From: UBA6382 sp963617965
Lineage (GTDB): Bacteria > Bacteroidota > Bacteroidia > Bacteroidales > Bacteroidaceae
Assembly (NCBI GenBank): GCA_963617965.1
Contig: CAVEQO010000030.1
Location: 1-29,889, forward strand
DNA: 29,889 nt
Direction of reading: 5' to 3'
Shown here: positions 8,441-16,481 of the stretch, one piece after another
Position numbering within the stretch: the first letter of the stretch is position 1
How the letters are laid out: the number at the start of each line of letters is the position of its first letter
The notes under the pieces: generated by a model
Told to the model about the DNA's origin: nothing
The model's database searches: none
The model's input: the letters and a program-made list of their open reading frames with translations, nothing else
Translations under genes and position numbers: made by a program

Positions 8441-10183
8441 ATGACAGAACAAGAATCTTTAATAAAGAAATGCTCGGAAATTGCGGAAAGTTGGCTTTCT
8501 CCATCATTTGATGAACAAACGCAGAAAGAGGTCAAAGACATGCTTGATGCAAAAGACAAGACAGCCCTGATTGATGCCTTTTATAAAAATCTGGAATTTG
8601 GAACAGGTGGTCTTCGAGGGATAATGGGAGCTGGAACAAACAGAATGAACAAGTATGTCGTAGGTATGGCTACACAGGGCTTTGCAAACTATCTCCTGAA
8701 AACGTTCGGAGACAGGAAGACCATTTCCGTTGTCGTAGGACATGATTGTCGCAACAACTCGCGCCTGTTTGCCGAGACGGCGGCAAACATCTTTGCAGCA
8801 AACAATATTCGGGTGTATCTGTTTGAGAGCCTGCGGCCCACGCCTGAAATTTCTTTTGCCATAAGGCAACTTGGAGCGCAGGCCGGCGTCAATATAACAG
8901 CAAGCCACAATCCCAAAGAATACAACGGCTACAAAGCCTACTGGGATGATGGGGCACAGGTGCTGGCTCCTCATGACACCGGCATCATAGATGAGGTCAA
9001 CAAAGTGACAATCGATCAGGTGAAAGATGAACCGGACGAAGATCTCATAAAGATTATTGGCGGAGAAATTGACGTGGATTACATTAACGCAGTCCACGAA
9101 GCTCTCGTCAATCAGAACGCCATCAACAACCAAAAGGATTTGTGCATAGTATATTCGCCGATACACGGGACAGGAAGGGTTATTGTTCCGGCAGCTTTGA
9201 GGACTTGGGGGTTCAGAAACATAAATGTCGTCAAGGAACAAATGGTCGTTGACGGAAACTTTCCGACAGTGGTGTCTCCAAACCCGGAAAATGCTGAGGC
9301 AATGACTTTAGGCATGAAGTTGGGCACAAAATTGAATGCGGATCTTGTTATTGCCTCCGACCCCGATGCAGACCGCCTCGCTGTCGTTTGCCGGGATTCC
9401 AAAGGGGAATGGTGCATACTTAACGGAAACCAGACTGCATTGATGTTGTCCTATTATATCATAGAAGGCAAAAAGAAATCCGGACAGCTCAAAGGCAATG
9501 AATTCATGGTCAAGACCATTGTCACGACCGAGACAATAAGGGACATCGCTGAAAGAAACGGCATTGAAATCAGGGATGTGTATACCGGCTTCAAATGGAT
9601 AGCGCGTGAGATAAAGTTGTCTGAAGGGAAGAAGAAATATATAGGCGGAGGGGAAGAAAGCTTCGGGTATCTTCCTTTTGACAAAGTCAGGGACAAGGAT
9701 TCTCCTGCCTCGATATGTCTGTTGTGTGAAATAGCCGCTTGGGCAAAAGACAACGGAATGTCGCTCTATGACTTGCTGATGAAGATATATGTTGACTACG
9801 GGTTTGCGTATCAGGAAACCGTTTCGGTCACAAAACCGGGCAAGAGTGGGGCAGACGAGATCAGGCGACAGATGGAAAATTTCCGGTCTTTCCCTCCAAA
9901 GGTGCTTGGCGGCAGTCCTGTCGTGTGTACAAAAGACTACAACACGCTCAAGATGTATTCTGACGGGGAAGAGACGAAGATGGATATGCCCGCATACAGC
10001 AATGTGTTGCAATGGTTCACAGCTGACGGGACAAAGATTTCCGTCAGACCTTCGGGCACGGAGCCTAAAATCAAGTTCTATATAGAAGTCAAAGGCGAAA
10101 TGTCTTGCCCGAATTGTTACGGGGCAGCTGTTGCCAAGGCGCGGACCAAGGTTGATTCAATAAAATCTGACTTGAATATTTAG
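8441..10183 (+). CDS. Phospho-sugar mutase (phosphoglucomutase/phosphomannomutase family)
   Basis: This alpha-D-phosphohexomutase interconverts hexose 1- and 6-phosphates through a phosphoserine enzyme. All four family loops are visible. The phosphoserine loop is TASHNPKEYNGYK (S155). The Mg-binding loop is DPDADRLAV (D307, D309, D311). The sugar-specificity loop is GGGEESFGYL (about 402-411), and the phosphate-binding loop RPSGTEPKIKFY is near residue 536. The 580-aa length and the EES sugar loop match the long PGM2-like bacterial branch. Glucose specificity is therefore likely, but mannose or bisphosphate activity cannot be excluded. A 134-base gap separates it from the peptidase and it ends in a strong terminator, so it is probably its own transcription unit. 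No clear TAnnTTTG box was found upstream. Confidence 0.93.
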   Translation: MTEQESLIKKCSEIAESWLSPSFDEQTQKEVKDMLDAKDKTALIDAFYKNLEFGTGGLRGIMGAGTNRMNKYVVGMATQGFANYLLKTFGDRKTISVVVGHDCRNNSRLFAETAANIFAANNIRVYLFESLRPTPEISFAIRQLGAQAGVNITASHNPKEYNGYKAYWDDGAQVLAPHDTGIIDEVNKVTIDQVKDEPDEDLIKIIGGEIDVDYINAVHEALVNQNAINNQKDLCIVYSPIHGTGRVIVPAALRTWGFRNINVVKEQMVVDGNFPTVVSPNPENAEAMTLGMKLGTKLNADLVIASDPDADRLAVVCRDSKGEWCILNGNQTALMLSYYIIEGKKKSGQLKGNEFMVKTIVTTETIRDIAERNGIEIRDVYTGFKWIAREIKLSEGKKKYIGGGEESFGYLPFDKVRDKDSPASICLLCEIAAWAKDNGMSLYDLLMKIYVDYGFAYQETVSVTKPGKSGADEIRRQMENFRSFPPKVLGGSPVVCTKDYNTLKMYSDGEETKMDMPAYSNVLQWFTADGTKISVRPSGTEPKIKFYIEVKGEMSCPNCYGAAVAKARTKVDSIKSDLNI

Positions 10184-10198
10184 GACATCCATACTTCA

Positions 10199-10250
10199 CG
10201 CCAAAGGGGCTTGCGGGACTGATTTGTTCCGCAAGCCCCTTTGGCGTTTT
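10199..10250 (+). terminator. Intrinsic terminator after the phospho-sugar mutase
   Basis: Perfect 18-bp arms CGCCAAAGGGGCTTGCGG (10199-10216) and their complement (10229-10246) flank a 12-base loop. The stem can extend by three more pairs including a G-U. TTTT follows at 10247-10250. It lies 15 bases past the mutase stop and insulates the nqr operon. Confidence 0.92.
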
Positions 10251-10356
10251 GCAATATGTAAATACCAATGAAACGGACAACCGCCGGAAGTTTGAAAATA
10301 TGGTCGCCAAACTCGCTTTCCGCCCAGACAACCGCATATAAAACAGTGTTAAATCA

Positions 10357-10387
10357 TTGGAACGGTGTCATAAAAAACGTAAATTTG
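10357..10387 (+). promoter_or_regulatory. Promoter of the nqr operon
   Basis: A -7 box TAAATTTG (10380-10387) fits TAnnTTTG perfectly. A -33-like TTGG (10357-10360) lies exactly 19 bases upstream. Predicted initiation near 10393 leaves about 60 bases of leader. That leader may fold weakly through GCAAC (10387-10391) and GTTGC (10401-10405). The rest of the gap (10251-10356) shows nothing else recognisable. Confidence 0.7.
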
Positions 10388-10451
10388 CAACGGAAAAATT
10401 GTTGCCGTAAAACAGACGTAAAACATAAAAACAAGTCACATATCAACAGTC

Positions 10452-11804
10452 ATGACAGACGTAATAAAAATCAAGAAAGGGCTTGATATCCGTCTAAAAG
10501 GGAAAGCGCAGGATACAGTCACCGACATCCCTGTCGGTGGCATATATTCTGTAGTTCCCGATGATTTCTACGGATTCAAGCCAAAGCCCGTAGTGAAAGA
10601 GGGAGACAGGGTGCAGGCTGGTGATGCATTGTTCGTAAACAAGAACAATGCAGAATTGAGAGTGGTGTCTCCCGTAAGCGGAGAAGTCGTGGAAATTGCC
10701 AGAGGCCCCAAGAGGAAATTGCTTGCCGTCAAGGTAAAGGCAGATGCGGAACAGACGTTCAGGAAGTTCGCAACACCGGATTCCGGCTCTTTGTCTGCGG
10801 AAGAGGCCAAACGTCTTTTGCTTGACTCCGGCTTGTTCGCGTTTGTCCGTCAACGGCCGTTTGACATCGTTGCAGATCCCGACTGTTGCCCGAAAGGCAT
10901 CTTTGTCTCGGCATTCAGCACTATGCCGCTTGCTCAGGACTTTGCGGTTGCTTTGCGCGGAAATGAGAAATATTTCCAGAAAGGCATTGACCTCCTCTGC
11001 CGAATTGCACCTGTAACGGTATGCGTGTCAGAGTCCCAAAACGGAAAAATCCTTTCTGATCTGGACAATGCACGCACCTGTGTCGTTTGCGGTCCCAATC
11101 CCTCGGGCAACGTCGGGGTACAGATCAATCATATCTCTCCGGTAAACAAAGGCGAAACTGTCTGGACATTACTTCCGGAAAACGTGATATTCATAGGCAA
11201 ATTGGTGACAAACGGAGTTGTTGACCTCACCAGAACTGTCGCAGTGGCGGGTTCCGGAGTGGAAAAGCCGTGTTATGTAAGAACCGTGACGGGCGTTTCC
11301 CTTGGAAAAATTTTGGACGGCAATATCAGAAAAACCGGGTCTTTGCGCATAATTAACGGGAATCCGCTTGTGGGCAAGGCTTCCTGCGCAGACGGTTATC
11401 TTTCTTCTGCGGTGACAGAGGTGACAGTAATACCTGAGGGTGACGACAGAAATGAAATTCTCGGATGGATAATGCCGCGCCTTAACGATTTTTCCACAAG
11501 CCGTTCCTATTTCAGCTGGATGCAGGGCAAAAACAGGACTTACGACCTTGATGCCCGCATAAAGGGAGGAGAGCGTCACATGATAATGAGTGGTGAATAC
11601 GACAGGGTTTTCCCGATGGACATTTATGCAGGATACCTGATCAAGGCCATTCTCTCAGGAGACATCGACCGAATGGAGGCCTTGGGGATATACGAGGTTG
11701 CCCCTGAAGATTTTGCCGTGGCAGAGTTCGTGGATTCCTCTAAGTTGGAATTGCAGAGAATTGTTCGCGAGGGACTTGATATGCTTCGCAAGGAATTGGA
11801 ATGA
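10452..11804 (+). CDS. nqrA: Na+-translocating NADH:quinone reductase subunit A
   Basis: NqrA is the cytoplasmic-side peripheral subunit of the six-subunit Na+-NQR complex, a Rnf-related redox Na+ pump. The 450-aa length is normal. The N-terminus IKIKKGLDIRLKGKA and the biotinyl-lipoyl-like fold around VVKEGDRVQAGDALF are typical, as is the SPVSGEVVEI region. NqrA carries no flavin or Fe-S ligand motif, and none is seen. It is the first gene of the nqrABCDEF cluster, 33 bases before nqrB, behind the promoter at 10357-10387. Confidence 0.95.
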   Translation: MTDVIKIKKGLDIRLKGKAQDTVTDIPVGGIYSVVPDDFYGFKPKPVVKEGDRVQAGDALFVNKNNAELRVVSPVSGEVVEIARGPKRKLLAVKVKADAEQTFRKFATPDSGSLSAEEAKRLLLDSGLFAFVRQRPFDIVADPDCCPKGIFVSAFSTMPLAQDFAVALRGNEKYFQKGIDLLCRIAPVTVCVSESQNGKILSDLDNARTCVVCGPNPSGNVGVQINHISPVNKGETVWTLLPENVIFIGKLVTNGVVDLTRTVAVAGSGVEKPCYVRTVTGVSLGKILDGNIRKTGSLRIINGNPLVGKASCADGYLSSAVTEVTVIPEGDDRNEILGWIMPRLNDFSTSRSYFSWMQGKNRTYDLDARIKGGERHMIMSGEYDRVFPMDIYAGYLIKAILSGDIDRMEALGIYEVAPEDFAVAEFVDSSKLELQRIVREGLDMLRKELE

Positions 11805-11837
11805 TTTTGGATTTGAACACAGTAAAGGAAGAAGACT

Positions 11838-12989
11838 ATGGGGTTGAAGAAATATTTTGACAGAATAAGGCCTAATTTTGAAGAGGGCGGCAAACTGCAT
11901 GCGTTGCGTTCTGTTTTTGAGGGCTTTGAATCTTTTTTGATGGTTTCCAACACAACGGGCAAAAACGGAGTCAGCATACACGACGCCATTGATTCAAAAC
12001 GAATCATGTCAATGGTTGTCATAGCGCTGATACCCGCCACTTTGTTTGGTATGTACAATATCGGATACCAGCACTATACTGCAGCAAACTGTTTGCAGGA
12101 CAGCACCATGCTTGAATTGCTGGCCTACGGTTTCCTTGCCCTGCTGCCCAAGATTGTTGTCAGCTATGTGGTCGGGCTTGGCATTGAATTCATTGTGGCC
12201 CAATACAAAAAGGAGGAAATTCAGGAAGGCTATCTTGTCACTGGCTTGATAATACCCTTGATACTGCCGGTCAACTGTCCATTGTGGATGATGGCGTTGG
12301 CGGTTGCTTTTGCTGTCATTTTTGCAAAAGAGATATTCGGGGGAACGGGCATGAACATTTTCAATGTTGCTCTCGTTGCCCGTGCATTCCTGTTCTTTTC
12401 TTACAGCGGCAAGATGACCGGCGATGAGGTCTGGGTCGCAAAAGAGTCCATTTTGGGCTTGGGCAGGGATTTGCCCGAAGCGTTTACAATGGCGACCCCG
12501 TTGGCTCTCGGTGCAGAACAGACTGCAAGCGTCTCTGACATGATAATAGGGTTGATTCCGGGATCTGTTGGAGAAACGAGCGTCATTGCCATTGCCATAG
12601 GGGCAATAATATTGTTGTGGTCGGGCATCGCAAGCTGGAAGACGATGCTCAGCGTTTTTGTCGGCGGCGCGCTTATGGCGTATGTGTTCAGCTTGACAGG
12701 CCAGACCCCGCTGCCGTGGTATGAGCATCTCATACTTGGCGGATTTTGTTTCGGTGCTGTCTTTATGGCAACCGACCCTGTTACTTCTGCGCGCACAGAA
12801 GGCGGGAAATATATCTACGGCTTCTTGATTGGTGTTATAGCTATTGTCGTCAGAGTCCTCAATCCCGGATATCCGGAGGGGATGATGCTTGCGATCTTGT
12901 TCATGAACATGTTTGCGCCGTTGATAGACTATTGCTTTGTCCAGAGAAACATAAGAATGCGTTTGAGGAGAAATGCGGATACCGACTAA
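11838..12989 (+). CDS. nqrB: Na+-translocating NADH:quinone reductase subunit B
   Basis: NqrB is the large integral-membrane subunit related to RnfD, carrying covalent FMN and riboflavin and forming part of the Na+ channel. At 383 aa it has about ten hydrophobic segments, including those near AILSKRIMSMVVIALIPATLF-like residues 55-75 and the C-terminal EGMMLAILFMNMFAPLIDY. The GGTGMNIFNVALVARAFLF and MATDPVTSARTEGG stretches are family hallmarks. The flavin-attachment region reads EAFTMATPLA (E214 to A223), with T220 the expected FMN acceptor. It departs from the usual D-G-x-S/T-G-A-T by having E and M where D and G are common. Co-transcribed with the other nqr genes. Confidence 0.95.
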   Translation: MGLKKYFDRIRPNFEEGGKLHALRSVFEGFESFLMVSNTTGKNGVSIHDAIDSKRIMSMVVIALIPATLFGMYNIGYQHYTAANCLQDSTMLELLAYGFLALLPKIVVSYVVGLGIEFIVAQYKKEEIQEGYLVTGLIIPLILPVNCPLWMMALAVAFAVIFAKEIFGGTGMNIFNVALVARAFLFFSYSGKMTGDEVWVAKESILGLGRDLPEAFTMATPLALGAEQTASVSDMIIGLIPGSVGETSVIAIAIGAIILLWSGIASWKTMLSVFVGGALMAYVFSLTGQTPLPWYEHLILGGFCFGAVFMATDPVTSARTEGGKYIYGFLIGVIAIVVRVLNPGYPEGMMLAILFMNMFAPLIDYCFVQRNIRMRLRRNADTD

Positions 12990-13009
12990 TCTAAAAATCA
13001 CAGAGCGTT

Positions 13010-13729
13010 ATGAGCAATAAGATAAATACAAATTCCAACGTGTACATCATTGTGTATTCGACAGTGATGGTTTTGGTTGTCGCGTTTTTGTTGGCTTTTG
13101 TAAGCAAGGCCTTGCAGTCAAAAAGTGATGCGAATGTGGCCATTGACAAAAAGTCCCAGATCCTTGCAGCACTGAATATCCGCAACCTTGCTTCCGAGCA
13201 AATCGAAGAAAAATATTCCGAAGTCGTTGTTGCAGACCAGGTTTTGGACAGCAAAGGCAATGTCGTGAAGGACGGCAAGTCCAAGGACGCTGACGGTTTC
13301 GTGATGTCGTCAAAGGATATTGACGAAAACCACTTGCCGCTGTATGTGTGCAGTGTCAATGGAGAGACAAAATATGTGATACCGGTCTACGGAATGGGGC
13401 TGTGGGGAGCGTTGTGGGGCTATATTTCCATTAACAGCGACGGCAAGACCGTCTTTGGCGCATACTTTTCACACCAGAGCGAAACGGCAGGCGTAGGCGC
13501 ACTTATAACAGAAAAAAAATTCCAGAGTCAGTTCAAGGACAAAGTGGTCTTTGACGACAGCGGTCATGTGCTGTTGTCTGTCGTCAAAATAGGCAAAAAG
13601 GTTGACGGGCTTCCCGCCAGCAGCAGATGCGATGCCATAACAGGGGCGACACTGACTTCCGACGGAGTCGCCGGAATGATAAAGACGAGTCTTAAGGACT
13701 ACGCGAACATTTTCAAAAACAAAAATTAG
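13010..13729 (+). CDS. nqrC: Na+-translocating NADH:quinone reductase subunit C
   Basis: NqrC is a single-span subunit with an FMN-binding domain on the outer side, related to RnfG. Residues about 9-30 form the N-terminal membrane anchor (VYIIVYSTVMVLVVAFLLAF). The C-terminal FMN-binding domain ends with the flavinylation motif DAITGATLTS (D208 to S217). T214 is the expected ApbE-modified threonine. The 239-aa length fits Bacteroidota NqrC. It starts 20 bases after nqrB and is followed by nqrD after 11 bases. No ApbE flavin transferase gene is in the window, so modification must come from elsewhere. Confidence 0.95.
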   Translation: MSNKINTNSNVYIIVYSTVMVLVVAFLLAFVSKALQSKSDANVAIDKKSQILAALNIRNLASEQIEEKYSEVVVADQVLDSKGNVVKDGKSKDADGFVMSSKDIDENHLPLYVCSVNGETKYVIPVYGMGLWGALWGYISINSDGKTVFGAYFSHQSETAGVGALITEKKFQSQFKDKVVFDDSGHVLLSVVKIGKKVDGLPASSRCDAITGATLTSDGVAGMIKTSLKDYANIFKNKN

Positions 13730-13740
13730 ATTCAGACGTT

Positions 13741-14361
13741 ATGAAAGTTTTGTCAAAACAAAATAGAGATGCGCTCGTCGAGCCGTTGAATGTCAACAAT
13801 CCCATTGTTGCTCAAGTGCTGGGCATCTGTTCTGCCCTTGCCGTCACGTCTCAGCTCAAGCCTGCAATTGTGATGGGATTGTCTGTCACTGTCATCACTG
13901 CAATGTCCAACGTCATTATCTCGTTGATAAGGAATACGATTCCAAACCGCATACGCATCATTGTCCAGCTTGTTGTGGTTGCGGCCCTCGTTACTGTAGT
14001 CAGTATGATACTGAAGGCTTTTGCCTATGACGTAAGCGTGCAGCTGTCTGTCTACGTGGGATTGATAATTACCAACTGCATACTGATGGGACGGCTTGAA
14101 GCTTTCGCAATGCAGAATAAAGTCATTCCGTCATTCTTCGACGGAATCGGAAACGGTCTGGGCTATGCATGGATTTTGATTGTAGTCGCGTTCTTCCGCG
14201 AACTGCTTGGCAACGGAACTCTGTTGGGGATGACGGTCATTCCGCCTGCCGCTTACGACTTGGGGTATGCCAACAATGGAATGATGACGATGCCGGCTAT
14301 GGCACTGATTATTGTGGGCTGTGTAATTTGGGTACACAGCTCTGTCACAAACAAAAAATAA
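13741..14361 (+). CDS. nqrD: Na+-translocating NADH:quinone reductase subunit D
   Basis: NqrD is a six-helix membrane subunit that, with the homologous NqrE in inverted topology, forms the half-channel and holds an iron centre between the subunits. Two conserved cysteines are present: C30 in LGICSALAV and C113 in TNCILMGRLEAF. They match the cysteines known to bind the intramembrane iron in Vibrio cholerae. The 206-aa length is normal. Tightly spaced between nqrC (11 bases) and nqrE (15 bases). Confidence 0.95.
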   Translation: MKVLSKQNRDALVEPLNVNNPIVAQVLGICSALAVTSQLKPAIVMGLSVTVITAMSNVIISLIRNTIPNRIRIIVQLVVVAALVTVVSMILKAFAYDVSVQLSVYVGLIITNCILMGRLEAFAMQNKVIPSFFDGIGNGLGYAWILIVVAFFRELLGNGTLLGMTVIPPAAYDLGYANNGMMTMPAMALIIVGCVIWVHSSVTNKK

Positions 14362-14376
14362 AAAAGCAATAGAATT

Positions 14377-15000
14377 ATGGAACATTTTGTGAGCCTTTTC
14401 GTCCGTTCTGTTTTTGTGGACAACATGATTTTTGCTTTCTTCCTTGGCATGTGTTCTTATCTTGCCGTGAGCAAGAGCGTGAAGACTGCGCTGGGACTTG
14501 GAGTTTCCGTAACGTTTGTGCTGTTGGTTACCGTGCCGATTGACTGGCTGCTTCAAACAAAAATACTTGCCGAAGACGGGATTCTGGGCATTGATTTGAG
14601 TTACTTGTCGTTTATATTGTTCATTGCGGTCATAGCAGGTATTGTCCAGTTGCTGGAGATGGCAGTGGAGCGGTTCAGCCCGTCCCTGTATTCCGCTTTG
14701 GGAATATTTCTCCCTCTTATAGCCGTCAACTGTGCAATCATGGGTGCAAGCCTGTTCATGCAGCAGCGCATCAATCTGGATCCGTCCAACACCCAATATA
14801 TAGGAAGTCTTTCTGATTGTGTCTCGTATTCTTTGGGAAGTGGAATAGGGTGGACTCTGGCCATTGTGGCCCTTGCTGCCATCCGTGAAAAAATGGCCTA
14901 TACCAATGTTCCGCGCAACTTGCGGGGATTGGGTATCACGTTTATCACGGTAGGTTTGATGGCAATGGCGTTTATGTGCTTCTCGGGTTTGAAAATTTAA
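14377..15000 (+). CDS. nqrE: Na+-translocating NADH:quinone reductase subunit E
   Basis: NqrE is the membrane subunit paired with NqrD. Six hydrophobic helices are visible in 207 aa. The iron-binding cysteines are C26 in GMCSYLAVS and C119 in AVNCAIMGAS, in the same motif context as NqrD but opposite topology. SLFVRSVFVDNMIFAFFLGM at the N-terminus is typical of NqrE/RnfA. It follows nqrD by 15 bases and precedes nqrF by 33. Confidence 0.95.
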   Translation: MEHFVSLFVRSVFVDNMIFAFFLGMCSYLAVSKSVKTALGLGVSVTFVLLVTVPIDWLLQTKILAEDGILGIDLSYLSFILFIAVIAGIVQLLEMAVERFSPSLYSALGIFLPLIAVNCAIMGASLFMQQRINLDPSNTQYIGSLSDCVSYSLGSGIGWTLAIVALAAIREKMAYTNVPRNLRGLGITFITVGLMAMAFMCFSGLKI

Positions 15001-15033
15001 TCGACCGGATTTCAAAATCAACACTTATATCTT

Positions 15034-16305
15034 ATGGATTTCCATTTTATTTTTGCCAGTATTGGCGTATTTTTAGCAATAATACTTTTACTTGTTGTCG
15101 TGTTGCTTGTGGCGAAAAAATATCTGTCGCCGAGCGGCAAGGTAAACATTACCATCAACGATAAAGACACCGTCTCGGTAGAGCAGGGAAACAGCCTCTT
15201 GGCAACCCTTTCTGAAAACGGGATATATCTGCCCTCGGCTTGCGGCGGAAAGGGAAGCTGCGGCCAATGCAAATGTCAGGTGCTGGAGGGAGGGGGAGAA
15301 ATCCTTGACTCCGAAAGGGGACAGTTTACCAGGAAGCAGGTGAAAGACCATTGGCGTCTTGGATGCCAGTGCAAAGTCAAAGGTGACCTTAAGATAAAGG
15401 TTCCGGAGAGCGTGATGGGTGTCAAGGAATATGAATGTACGGTAATAAGCAACAAGAATGTCGCTACGTTCATCAAGGAATTCATTGTCGCCCTGCCGGA
15501 AGGTGCCCACATGGATTTTGTGCCGGGCAGTTATTCCCAAATCAGGATTCCGGCCTACGAGATGGACTACAATGTGGACATTGACAAGGATTCTATCGGA
15601 GCGGAATATCTTCCCGCATGGGAAAAGTTCGGGCTGTTTGACTTGAAGTGCAAGAATACGGAACCCACGATACGTGCCTATTCCATGGCGAATTATCCTG
15701 CGGAAGGCGACAGGTTCATGCTCACCGTCAGGATTGCCACGCCTCCGTTCAAGCCGAAACCGCAAGTGGGCTTCATGGATGTCATGCCGGGTATTGCCTC
15801 GTCATACATATTTACGCTCAAACCCGGCGACAAGGTTCTTATGAGTGGTCCTTACGGAGAGTTTGCACCGAGATTCGACTCCGACAAGGAAATGATTTGG
15901 GTCGGCGGCGGTGCGGGTATGGCTCCGCTAAGAGCGCAGATCATGCACATGACAAGGACTTTGGACACAAGGAACAGGGAAATGCATTTCTTCTATGGGG
16001 CCCGCGCTTTGAACGAAGTCTTCTATCTGGAGGATTTCCTGCAGTTGGAAAAAGACTTTTCGAATTTCCATTTCCATCTTGCGCTTGACAGGCCTGACCC
16101 TGCCGCCGACAAGGCGGGAGTCAAATACACGGCAGGCTTTGTACATCAGGTAATGTACAACACATACTTGAAAGACCATGAGGCACCGGAAGACGTGGAG
16201 TACTATATGTGCGGTCCCGGTCCTATGAGCAAAGCTGTTGTTGATATGCTGACAGATCTGGGTGTGGAGCCGGAAAACATAATGTATGACAACTTTGGAG
16301 GTTAG
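15034..16305 (+). CDS. nqrF: Na+-translocating NADH:quinone reductase subunit F
   Basis: NqrF is the electron-input subunit: it oxidises NADH via FAD and passes electrons to a 2Fe-2S cluster. Residues about 5-27 form a membrane anchor. The ferredoxin-like domain has cluster cysteines C70, C76 and C79 (CGGKGSCGQC), with C111 (LGCQC) as the fourth. The ferredoxin-reductase module shows the FAD motif RAYSMANYPAEGD and the NAD-binding WVGGGAGMAPLRAQI. The C-terminal YYMCGPGPMSKAV and DNFGG close the protein. The 423-aa length is slightly above the Vibrio protein. It is the last gene of the nqr operon. Confidence 0.96.
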   Translation: MDFHFIFASIGVFLAIILLLVVVLLVAKKYLSPSGKVNITINDKDTVSVEQGNSLLATLSENGIYLPSACGGKGSCGQCKCQVLEGGGEILDSERGQFTRKQVKDHWRLGCQCKVKGDLKIKVPESVMGVKEYECTVISNKNVATFIKEFIVALPEGAHMDFVPGSYSQIRIPAYEMDYNVDIDKDSIGAEYLPAWEKFGLFDLKCKNTEPTIRAYSMANYPAEGDRFMLTVRIATPPFKPKPQVGFMDVMPGIASSYIFTLKPGDKVLMSGPYGEFAPRFDSDKEMIWVGGGAGMAPLRAQIMHMTRTLDTRNREMHFFYGARALNEVFYLEDFLQLEKDFSNFHFHLALDRPDPAADKAGVKYTAGFVHQVMYNTYLKDHEAPEDVEYYMCGPGPMSKAVVDMLTDLGVEPENIMYDNFGG

Positions 16306-16417
16306 ACTGCTACAGTATTATGCCGTATAGTGGTGTTTTCTGCATAAGATTGTCCTGAAATGTGTTGAAAACAGGATTCCGGACAGTCGGCAGATGCTGC
16401 CATACAAGCATTAACCA

Positions 16418-16463
16418 GTGGCGTTCCCCCAGCTTTGCGAGCAGAAGGCTGGGGGAACGCCAC
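16418..16463 (+). promoter_or_regulatory. Perfect stem-loop between nqrF and the MFS gene
   Basis: The arms GTGGCGTTCCCCCAGC (16418-16433) and GCTGGGGGAACGCCAC (16448-16463) are perfectly complementary over 16 bp. They can extend by three weaker pairs around an eight-base loop. No U-tract follows on either strand. The structure ends 18 bases before the MFS ATG. It could end or stabilise the nqr transcript, control the MFS leader, or be a dispersed palindromic repeat. The remainder of the gap (16306-16417) shows no clear promoter. Confidence 0.75.
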
Positions 16464-16481
16464 ATAGATGACAAACAGAGA

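Noticed and set aside
12009..13001. Open frame of 330 codons on the minus strand opposite nqrB
   Set aside because: It is a shadow of nqrB, rich in Gln, His, Arg and Asn as expected from the complement of membrane-protein codons.
16362..16481. Upstream in-frame start for the MFS transporter
   Set aside because: The extra 40 residues would be encoded by the stem-loop and resemble no MFS N-terminus.
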